Below the pieces are notes generated by a model, which made no database searches, was not told the origin of the DNA, and worked only from the letters and a program-made list of their open reading frames with translations. The translations under genes and the position numbers were made by a program. Source: CAVXWV01 sp963695415 (lineage in GTDB: Bacteria > Chloroflexota > Anaerolineae > Anaerolineales > UBA4823). From it: a DNA stretch of 64,000 bases. The DNA is taken from the NCBI GenBank assembly GCA_963695415.1, contig CAVOGL010000004.1, positions 62,001 through 126,000 of the forward strand, given 5' to 3'. Shown here piece after piece: positions 46,725-53,794 of this stretch (positions are counted from its first letter, which is position 1; every line of letters begins with the position of its first letter).

Positions 46725-47795
46725 TTACGAAAGCACAGGCAAAATGCACACAGGTTTTGGCACCTCGAAATTAATTCCGGTTGGTTCAGGAATACCCGTG
46801 CGATCATCCAGACTGAATACGACCAGATTGTCCGTGTGTTCATTGGCTGCGATCAGGTGGCTGCCTGAGGGGGTGAGAGCAAAATTCCTTGGCCAGCGAC
46901 CTGCGCTTGAAACATGTCCTGAAGGTACCAGGGAACCGTCCTCTTGCACCATGAACACTGCCAGGCTATTGTGCCCGCGGTTTGAGACATACAAGAATTT
47001 TCCACCTGGAGATATATGGATATCTGCCACTGAGCTATTGTCCGAAAAATCTGATGGTAAAGTAGGCAGGGTTTGGAATGCGTCAAGAACTCCATTTTCC
47101 TGGCTCCAAGTGCAGGCTGTAACCGTGTTACCCATTTCATTGGCAACATAAAAATACTTGTTGTTTGGATGGAATACCATGTGCCTGGGTCCTGATCCTG
47201 GGGGGACGGAAAGGCTGGGGAAGGAGTGGGGGCGCAATTTTCCACTGTTTTCATCTATTGTGTACAAAAGGACCTTATCAAGTCCGAGGTCAGCCGCAAG
47301 TATATATTCTCCCTGTAAGTCGCTGATGATCGAGTGGGCGTGAGCACCTTCTTGCCGGACTGCATCCGGTCCTGAACCCTGGTGTTGGACACTGTCGCTG
47401 TGAGGTTCAAGGGTTCCGTCTTTATTAATTGGGTAAATCGCCAGGCTGCCGTTGCCATAGTTAGAGACCATCAACCATTTACCATCACGGTCGCAGCTGA
47501 CGTAGCAGGGAGCAGAGCCTGAAGTCACCTGCCGGTTCAGGAAGGTGAGTGTTTTCGAGACATGATCTATCTGGAAAGCACTGACAGTGCCCTCGCCCAA
47601 CTCATTGACGGCATACAGGTACTGTCCATTAGGATGTATGCTCAGGAATGATGGGTTTTTGCCTGCTGGTTGTTTGGAGATCAACTTCAGTTCACCACTT
47701 TCCGGCTCGAACTCGAAGATAGAAATCCCCTCTTCTCGGTGGGCGTTATTGGGGGTGGTATATGTGTAGCTGCCTACAAAAAGTGTGACTGTCAT
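46725..47795 (-). CDS. Lactonase family (YbhE-like seven-bladed propeller)
   Basis: Protein of 356 residues with the repeating blade pattern of the 6-phosphogluconolactonase (YbhE/Pgl) family: FVGSYTYTTPN at the start, LSIHPNGQYLYAVNE (about 50-64), MVFHPNNKYFYVANE (about 205-219), ISPGGKFLYVSNRGHNS (about 257-273) and GSHLIAANEHTDN near the end. These enzymes hydrolyse sugar lactones; some act on phosphorylated, some on free lactones. Without a glucose-6-phosphate dehydrogenase nearby, but with an SDR, ManD and RraA, hydrolysis of a free aldonolactone is more likely. Cytosolic. Confidence 0.88.
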   Translation of the reverse strand: MTVTLFVGSYTYTTPNNAHREEGISIFEFEPESGELKLISKQPAGKNPSFLSIHPNGQYLYAVNELGEGTVSAFQIDHVSKTLTFLNRQVTSGSAPCYVSCDRDGKWLMVSNYGNGSLAIYPINKDGTLEPHSDSVQHQGSGPDAVRQEGAHAHSIISDLQGEYILAADLGLDKVLLYTIDENSGKLRPHSFPSLSVPPGSGPRHMVFHPNNKYFYVANEMGNTVTACTWSQENGVLDAFQTLPTLPSDFSDNSSVADIHISPGGKFLYVSNRGHNSLAVFMVQEDGSLVPSGHVSSAGRWPRNFALTPSGSHLIAANEHTDNLVVFSLDDRTGIPEPTGINFEVPKPVCILPVLS

Positions 47796-47866
47796 AATTT
47801 TCCTTTATTTTATTCCATGACTTTCCCGTATTCTGAAACCCGGAGAACCTCAGGAATCAATCCGGT

Positions 47867-49078
47867 TTAAGGTCTTGCCGGGCTGCCATCCGGAAGTCGC
47901 GTCTGCGTCCACGCGTCTACCGAGTCTTCGGGCGGATACTTTGCGGCGAGTTTTTCATCGAATTCTATGCCCAGACCAGGTTTGTCGTTGGGGTACATGT
48001 ACCCACCACGAACTACAGGGAGTCCTGGGAACATGTCATAGACCAGGTTATCAAACCGGCACCACTCCTGGATCCCAAAGTTTGGTGCCCAAAGGTCAAG
48101 ATGTAGATTTGCTGCATGACCCACAGGTGAAGTGTCTCCAGGTCCGTGCCAGGCAGTTCGAATGCCGTAAATTTGGGCATGGATGGCAGCGTTACGGGCA
48201 GGTGTGATCCCACCGATCTGGCTTACGTGCATCCTCAAAAAGTCGATGAGGCGTTCTTCGATCATAAGTCGCCACTCGCGCGGGTTGTTGAATAATTCAC
48301 CCATGGCGATCGGTGTGGCGCAGACCTGTCGGATATGGCGGAAGTATTCGATATCTTCGGGCGCCAGAGAGTCCTCAAGGAAGAACAGGTTAAACGGTTC
48401 CACATCTTTAGCAAATTTGACCGTATCGATAGGTGCAAGGCGTTCATGAACATCATGGAGAAGCTCAATTTCGTCGCCTGCATGACTACGAACATATTCG
48501 ATCATCTTCAGCATATTGCGGGTATAAGCGCGAGGATCATAATATGCACCTTCAGGAGCTCCTTCTGGTTTTGGCATTGCCTGTGTCTTGCCCCCGTAAC
48601 CCCCCATTTGTACGCGGATATAGTGGTAGCCTTGTTCCTGGAATTTTCTCACATTATCGAGCACTTCCTGTGGATCGCGACCATCTGCATGTGCATAACA
48701 TGCAGCCGCTTCCCGGCATTTTCCGCCTAATAAGTCGTAAACTGGCATTCCTGCCATTTTTCCTTTAATGTCCCAAAGTGCCTGGTCGATGCCTGAGATG
48801 GCATTATTTAAAACAGGACCGTTACGCCAATAACCTTGCACCAGGTTCATCTGGAACAATTCCTCGATGCGCGACACATCTTTGCCGAGGACGAAAGGGA
48901 TAACATGGTGCATCAGTGCCGCATAAGTAGCCCGGTAACGCTGCGTAAAGGTTGCACAGCCTAAACCGTAAAGTCCATCCTGCGATGTGTGAACTTTGAC
49001 GATGATGAAACGTGTACCAGGTCCATGTGTTTGAACTAGAAAGGTTTGAACATCTGTTATTGTTACTGGTTGTGTCAT
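47867..49078 (-). CDS. Mannonate dehydratase-like enolase superfamily protein (ManD/RspA)
   Basis: Enolase-superfamily protein of 403 residues. The N-terminal capping domain ends with the family text YWRNGPVLNNAISGIDQALWDIKGK (about 83-107), a hallmark of the ManD/RspA subgroup. Metal-binding acids appear in LLHDVHERL, FFLEDSL and IAMGELFNN. ManD members dehydrate D-mannonate and/or D-gluconate to 2-keto-3-deoxygluconate; others are nearly inactive, so activity must not be taken for granted. With the lactonase (gap 71 bases) and epimerase it fits mannose or glucose oxidation. ATG at 49078 with AAAGGAAT before it. Confidence 0.86.
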   Translation of the reverse strand: MTQPVTITDVQTFLVQTHGPGTRFIIVKVHTSQDGLYGLGCATFTQRYRATYAALMHHVIPFVLGKDVSRIEELFQMNLVQGYWRNGPVLNNAISGIDQALWDIKGKMAGMPVYDLLGGKCREAAACYAHADGRDPQEVLDNVRKFQEQGYHYIRVQMGGYGGKTQAMPKPEGAPEGAYYDPRAYTRNMLKMIEYVRSHAGDEIELLHDVHERLAPIDTVKFAKDVEPFNLFFLEDSLAPEDIEYFRHIRQVCATPIAMGELFNNPREWRLMIEERLIDFLRMHVSQIGGITPARNAAIHAQIYGIRTAWHGPGDTSPVGHAANLHLDLWAPNFGIQEWCRFDNLVYDMFPGLPVVRGGYMYPNDKPGLGIEFDEKLAAKYPPEDSVDAWTQTRLPDGSPARP

Positions 49079-49095
49079 GATTTATTCCTTTGTGG

Positions 49096-50289
49096 TTATT
49101 CTTCGGGGAAAATGGCTAGAAGAGTATTATTATCCCAGGTTTCTGTCTCAAAGTCATAGATTCCAAAAGGGAACATATCGGGGGATGCGTTTCCAAATCC
49201 TAAAATAAACCAGCTGATTTCCCTTTCTTCTGCAGCTCTTGTAACAGCGTTCAACCAGCGTCCTCTCGAAGCGCTATCGGCTACCTGGGTGACTCCAAAT
49301 GATGACATCACAACAGGACGAGCGTTTTTTCTGCTGTATTCAGCAACCGAGTCCATCGTCCGATTGAGTTCATCTTTTTCTTCCTCTGTCCCATCCCAGG
49401 TTGTCCCAATAAACTGCTCCAGGTATTGATTAATACCTTGAACGGTAAAGCGGAAAGGTTGGAAGAACGAGAAAGTGACTATCAGGTTTCGGTCTTCTTC
49501 CGGGAGATTGAAACCTGGCAAGAAATTGGGGTTGAAAAAATCTGCACCGAGCATCAGGGTTCGGTCCGGATTCGATTTCCTGATTAATTTAATGGTGTCA
49601 TTGGCTGTATCATTCCAGGATGTGGTGGCAAATGTTCCCTGGGGGTTAAGGTAAATTCCGAAAAGAAGTTCTTCTGGATAATCTTTGAAATGGTCTGACA
49701 ATTGTTCCCAAATATCGAGGAAGCGTTCTGTATGCAAACGCGGTTCTTCGTTTAATTCCGGGTAATCGTCAAAATACAGTGCTACTGCAAGGTCAGCAGC
49801 AAGGAACCCATCTACAAGTTGGGTAATATCATCAAGGAACAACACATCCAATTCATAAGGAGATTGCTCTTGTGCAAAAAATGACCAGGACACTGGCAGG
49901 AGCACAGAATCGAAACCAGCTTCTTTAATCGCCAGGATGTGCTTCTCATCAATGGAAATTGGATATAACCTGGGATCGAAATCTACGGGTTCGCCTTCCA
50001 ATTCTTCATCAGGGGACTCTTCGGGAGCAGCAAGTGGTAAAACGGTAATCCCTTTTGCCAACCTTTGGCTTTGTTCAAAAACGAATTCATCTTTTTCAGT
50101 TCTGGCTCGACCTGCTTCAGTTGCAGTAGGTAAAATGGCTACAACCGGGGTGCTGGTTCCAGCCGTCTCCTCGAAGGTGTCAACACCAGCAGATTCAGGA
50201 ATAAGGGGTTCAATTTCAGGTGATGGATTGCATGCTATCAATATCAGGGCGAAAAATACTACCATCAGTGATAGAAAATACTTATTCAA
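49096..50289 (-). CDS. GH5-like lipoprotein without catalytic residues
   Basis: Exported lipoprotein of 397 residues (lipobox LIAC, Cys20), then an acidic/Thr linker, then a GH5-like barrel from about 70. Aligned by eye to the GH5 enzyme encoded two genes upstream, the acid/base Glu (NEP) is Asn215 in YLNPQGTF and the nucleophile Glu (GEFG) is Ser330 in SSFGVT. The conserved His pair is FDDY and the Arg of the RVPIRW motif is absent (LLPVSW). The shared frame (LPEEDRNLIVT, GIYD end) shows common origin. It is probably a binding or regulatory pseudo-glycosidase. TTG start at 50289 overlaps the stop of the preceding membrane-protein gene. Confidence 0.8.
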   Translation of the reverse strand: MNKYFLSLMVVFFALILIACNPSPEIEPLIPESAGVDTFEETAGTSTPVVAILPTATEAGRARTEKDEFVFEQSQRLAKGITVLPLAAPEESPDEELEGEPVDFDPRLYPISIDEKHILAIKEAGFDSVLLPVSWSFFAQEQSPYELDVLFLDDITQLVDGFLAADLAVALYFDDYPELNEEPRLHTERFLDIWEQLSDHFKDYPEELLFGIYLNPQGTFATTSWNDTANDTIKLIRKSNPDRTLMLGADFFNPNFLPGFNLPEEDRNLIVTFSFFQPFRFTVQGINQYLEQFIGTTWDGTEEEKDELNRTMDSVAEYSRKNARPVVMSSFGVTQVADSASRGRWLNAVTRAAEEREISWFILGFGNASPDMFPFGIYDFETETWDNNTLLAIFPEE

Positions 50290-50681
50290 GATAATGCTCC
50301 AGAAATTACACTGACCAGAATGCCCACCAAAAAACAGACCAACCCGATGACGAAGACTCTGATTATTGGGGTGAATTTCTTTTCAACATCCTGTCTAACT
50401 TCTATATTAAAATCTGTCAATAAACTGGCTTGGGCTGATGTTATCAGCATTGGTCCAAAATCTCTTCCCCCGGAGGTCTGGCCCAGGGCCATCACACCGC
50501 CTGCCATCATGATCAGCAACCCAACCCAAAAAAGCCGGTCACTGAAGGCAGACAGGCTGAATTCACCCAAAAATAAAAACGATAGTCCTACCAGGATGAT
50601 GATGAGGAGATCAAAGATGAGCACCTTCTTGACAATCAAGATCATGATTTCTTTGGTGTAAGCAAGTATTTTCTTGACCAT
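50286..50681 (-). CDS. Small membrane protein (paralogue of the one at 62537)
   Basis: Protein of 131 residues with hydrophobic segments at about 20-35, 46-66 and 107-128 and a hydrophilic loop between the second and third. A paralogue exists in this window at 62537: both contain the text GLSFxFxGxFSxxAxSDRLF and a similar GLxCxxxGxLV end. Function unknown. It sits between the two GH5-like lipoproteins and is translationally coupled to the second (TTGA). ATG 50681 is chosen; the longer start at 50732 would overlap the GH5 gene. No strong ribosome site. Confidence 0.7.
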   Translation of the reverse strand: MVKKILAYTKEIMILIVKKVLIFDLLIIILVGLSFLFLGEFSLSAFSDRLFWVGLLIMMAGGVMALGQTSGGRDFGPMLITSAQASLLTDFNIEVRQDVEKKFTPIIRVFVIGLVCFLVGILVSVISGALS

Positions 50682-50689
50682 TGGTTTTA

Positions 50690-51835
50690 TTATTTCTCTG
50701 GAATCATAACATCTAGTAAAGGCTGGCGCCAAAGACCATTTTCCGGATCGTAAATCCCAAAACCTGCGCCAAATTCCCAGTATGCCCAGCTCATATCTCG
50801 TTCCTCAGCTGTTCGGGCAATAAAATCCGTCCAGATAACCCTTGAATCCATATCCGCTTTAGAATATGCCCCAAATTCGCCCAGGTAAAGGGGACGACTG
50901 TTTTGACTGGCCCACCTGGCAGCTGCATTGAAATTAGTTATCACCAGTTGTTTTTGCTCTTCATTACCTTCCCAGGTTGTTCCCAGCCAGGCATCCGAAC
51001 CTTCTGCCCATTCGGCTCCCTGGTGCGTAAATTGAAATGGAGAATAATAATGCACTGTTACGATCAGGTTACGATCCTCTTCAGGCAGGAATAATCCATA
51101 AAGGGCATCCATCGAGTTCCAGTTTCCCGGACCTATGATCAACGTCCGTTGCGGATTCGACTCGCGTATTATGCTGACCGCTTCAGCGGCAAATTCATTC
51201 CAGACAGTTGCTCCTAGAGTACCTGTTGGCTCATTGAGCAGTTCAAAATAAAGGCTTTCCGGTTTGTCCTGATATCTCTCCGCAATCTGCCTCCAGATAC
51301 TCAAGAACCGATCCTTATGAGGGCGCGGGGTTTCGTTGATCTCCTCATAGTGATGCATGTTGACCACAACAGCCAGTTCATTTTTAAGAGCCTGTTCGAT
51401 CACCCAGTCGACACGTTCGAAAAAAAGTGGGTCGATAGTGTACGGCGGATTCTCCTGTGTATGTGCAGACCATCGAATGGGTACACGGACGGAATCGAAA
51501 CCCGCATCTGAGATCAGTTCGAAATATTCCTCTTCCAGGGTTAAGCCCCACTCACCTTCTTGGGGAGCTTCCAATGCATTTCCAAGGTTTACGCCCCGAC
51601 CCAACCTGCGGTTTTGCTCGAACGCAAATACATCTGCTTCACTGGTGGGTTGTGGGGTTGTAGTTGGAGTTGGTTTGGGAGTCAAGTCGTCGGTTGGAAC
51701 CTCTTTTTCAAAGGATGGTACAGGGGTAGTTACAGGCGCCTGGTCAATTATACAGCCTGTCAGGCTGGTCAACAGGAACAGCGCTAATATCAGATAAATC
51801 GCGCCTTTGGTTTTGGGTGCTGTGCTAAATATCAA
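50690..51835 (-). CDS. GH5 family endoglucanase/mannanase lipoprotein
   Basis: Exported glycosidase of 381 residues. The lipobox SLTGC (Cys28) is followed by a Pro/Thr linker and the GH5 barrel (about 70-381). Conserved features: RLGRGVNLGNALE, the His pair in VNMHHYEE, acid/base Glu202 in LLNEPTGT, His in VHYYSPF, nucleophile Glu320 in YLGEFGAYS and Trp in YWEFGAG. The text is that of cellulase-type subfamilies. It should cut beta-1,4-glucan or mannan outside. The TTG start at 51835 overlaps the stop of the DegT gene (TTGA); a longer frame to 51964 lies within that gene and is not used. Confidence 0.88.
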   Translation of the reverse strand: MIFSTAPKTKGAIYLILALFLLTSLTGCIIDQAPVTTPVPSFEKEVPTDDLTPKPTPTTTPQPTSEADVFAFEQNRRLGRGVNLGNALEAPQEGEWGLTLEEEYFELISDAGFDSVRVPIRWSAHTQENPPYTIDPLFFERVDWVIEQALKNELAVVVNMHHYEEINETPRPHKDRFLSIWRQIAERYQDKPESLYFELLNEPTGTLGATVWNEFAAEAVSIIRESNPQRTLIIGPGNWNSMDALYGLFLPEEDRNLIVTVHYYSPFQFTHQGAEWAEGSDAWLGTTWEGNEEQKQLVITNFNAAARWASQNSRPLYLGEFGAYSKADMDSRVIWTDFIARTAEERDMSWAYWEFGAGFGIYDPENGLWRQPLLDVMIPEK

Positions 51836-53067
51836 TGCTTGCTTAATTTTTCCACCCCTCTGCGAACAGCTTGTACCATGTGCTCGACCTGGTCTTCGTT
51901 CAGGTGATCGTAAATGGGCAGCTGGATCTGGTGCTCGAAATATTGCTGTTCTGCAACCGGACACTCACCATACCTGTAGCCGAGAGCGCGGAATTCGGAA
52001 AGCAAGTGGACAGGGAAATATCGAAGTTGAATCTGCACTCCTTCTTCCTGCTCGAGATAGCGGATGAAATCATCTTTGCTGACGCCGACATGTTTTGGGT
52101 CGTAGAAGAAAGTATATAAGTGATAAATATGGTAAGCGTAAGGTTGTTCTATCTGCAGACTTATGCCTGGAATACCGGCAAGACCTGCATCCAACTGCCG
52201 GGCAATTTCACGCCGTCTCTGGTTCAGCGCGTCTAATTTGGTCAGTTGAACCAGCCCAATCGCCGCCTGGATATCGCTCATGCGGTAATTACTGCCCACC
52301 TCGAAGAAATCGTCAACATAATCCATATTGAAAGAATGTTTGACATGCCAATCCCGGTAATAAGCTGGTTCTTCATATGGACCGATGCGCTTATCCGTCC
52401 GGTCTTTCATTTTCCCGTACATATGGATAGTTCCCAGGTTATGAGCGTATTCATTCAATTCAGCATTATTAGTGGTTAACATGCCGCCCTCGCCGGTGGT
52501 CATGTTTTTCAACGAATGAAAGCTAAAACAGCCCACATCCCCGATCGCGCCGGCGAAACGATCTTTGTATTTTGCCCCCGGAGCATGAGCGCAGTCTTCT
52601 ACCACACGCAGGTTGTGCTTTCGAGCAATCTCCATGACGGGATCCATATCAACTGCCTGACCACCGTGATGAACAACGTAAATAGCCCTGGTTTTCTCGT
52701 TGACCAGAGGCTCGATTGTCCCTGGATCGATGTTCAGGCTGTTGGGATCAATATCGGCAAACCGGATTTTGCATTTACGCACCAGCATTGGCCATGTTGT
52801 CACCCAAAATGTCTGCGGGGTGGTGATAACCTCATCGCCTTCTTTCAAGCCTATGATTTGGGCAGAAAGGTAAAGGGCAGTCGTGCAGGAGTTTGTTGCC
52901 AGGGCATATTTTGCGCCTACTTTTCTTGAAAATTCTGCTTCGAACTCCCCAGCTGTGGGTCCTTTACTCAAGATATCCTGGCGGAGCACACGGGCGACGG
53001 CTTCAACTTCTTCCAAACCAAGCCGGTTGGAAACTGCGCTGTAGGGGACGATCCATTCTTTTTGCAT
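51832..53067 (-). CDS. DegT/DnrJ/EryC1/StrS family aminotransferase
   Basis: PLP-dependent sugar aminotransferase family protein of 411 residues. It shows ATNSCTTALYLSAQIIGL (about 63-80), the Asp-containing VVEDCAHAPGAKY (about 170-182) and SFHSLKNMTTGEGGML (about 196-211) with the PLP-binding Lys. Members act on nucleotide-linked ketosugars; others have roles in sugar regulation. ATG at 53067 with AAGGA. A 55-codon extension to a GTG at 53232 is open but not convincing. The gap to the DUF1854 gene is 172 bases; it overlaps the GH5 start. Confidence 0.88.
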   Translation of the reverse strand: MQKEWIVPYSAVSNRLGLEEVEAVARVLRQDILSKGPTAGEFEAEFSRKVGAKYALATNSCTTALYLSAQIIGLKEGDEVITTPQTFWVTTWPMLVRKCKIRFADIDPNSLNIDPGTIEPLVNEKTRAIYVVHHGGQAVDMDPVMEIARKHNLRVVEDCAHAPGAKYKDRFAGAIGDVGCFSFHSLKNMTTGEGGMLTTNNAELNEYAHNLGTIHMYGKMKDRTDKRIGPYEEPAYYRDWHVKHSFNMDYVDDFFEVGSNYRMSDIQAAIGLVQLTKLDALNQRRREIARQLDAGLAGIPGISLQIEQPYAYHIYHLYTFFYDPKHVGVSKDDFIRYLEQEEGVQIQLRYFPVHLLSEFRALGYRYGECPVAEQQYFEHQIQLPIYDHLNEDQVEHMVQAVRRGVEKLSKH

Positions 53068-53239
53068 GTTTTCCTTGTTTTTTTGATCCTTTTTTCTTGA
53101 GGGGAGTCCAACTCTTATATATGTTTCCGTGCGCTGAGAGATTTTGTATTCTGATGGATTCAAAGATTTCGGACGAATCCAACCGTCCGAATCAAGATCA
53201 ATTTTTTGATTTCTTGGTTCCAGGCTCACCACCCGGATA

Positions 53240-53791
53240 TTATAACAACAAGTATCGATCGATGAGTTTTTGACAGCGAGGAGAAAGACAATCTTTATCC
53301 CGAATTTCGTACCGGGTTTGATTGATATCGATTAACAACCAGCGCTTGTTGGAAATTCGCCGGGTTGAATTTACGATGCTGTCTCGTATAGTGAATTCCT
53401 TGTTGCCCCGATCGGTTTCGACATCCCAGTATAAGAATCCAAACTCTTCGCGTATGTTGTTGACGCGTAAAATTTCAGGCACTACATAATGCCGTTGCAG
53501 CTCAAACAATACCGCCTCAAGCGAGGTTTCATCTAACTCAAAGACATCTTCCATCATCCCAATTTCATACGAGTTCTCACTGTTCATCTCGGTAGCTCGG
53601 ACTGCGATGTTGGCGTTCTCTGATGAAAGAGGGAAACAACGACGTAGCGTTACGCGTGGGTAAAAAGTGCCATCCGCGTCGGTAAATGTGAGGTTTTCTC
53701 CTTCTAATGAGAAACCGATATTCCTTGTCTCTAAATAATTGGTGATAAAAGTAATGCTTTCAGAAGGATCATCCATTATGTTTTTCTCCAT
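53240..53791 (-). CDS. DUF1854 family protein, partner of the ABC exporter
   Basis: Protein of 183 residues, soluble. The text FYPRVTLRRCFPLSSENANIAVR, MEDVFELDETS and VPEILRVNNIREEFGFLYWDVETDRG is that of DUF1854. In other bacteria this family sits next to an ABC transporter with the same layout as the one upstream, in some clusters linked to cyanophycin metabolism. Here it starts three bases after the exporter stop, so both are made together. It may regulate or tether the exporter. No catalytic motif is known. Confidence 0.85.
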   Translation of the reverse strand: MEKNIMDDPSESITFITNYLETRNIGFSLEGENLTFTDADGTFYPRVTLRRCFPLSSENANIAVRATEMNSENSYEIGMMEDVFELDETSLEAVLFELQRHYVVPEILRVNNIREEFGFLYWDVETDRGNKEFTIRDSIVNSTRRISNKRWLLIDINQTRYEIRDKDCLSPRCQKLIDRYLLL

Positions 53792-53794
53792 AAC

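Noticed and set aside
51836..51964. Upstream extension of the GH5 reading frame
   Set aside because: It lies inside the DegT C-terminus, lacks a signal-peptide start and is rich in Arg/Pro as expected for a shadow frame.
53068..53232. 55-codon N-terminal extension of the DegT gene from a GTG at 53232
   Set aside because: No ribosome site there; the text has no family similarity, whereas the ATG at 53067 fits family length and has AAGGA.
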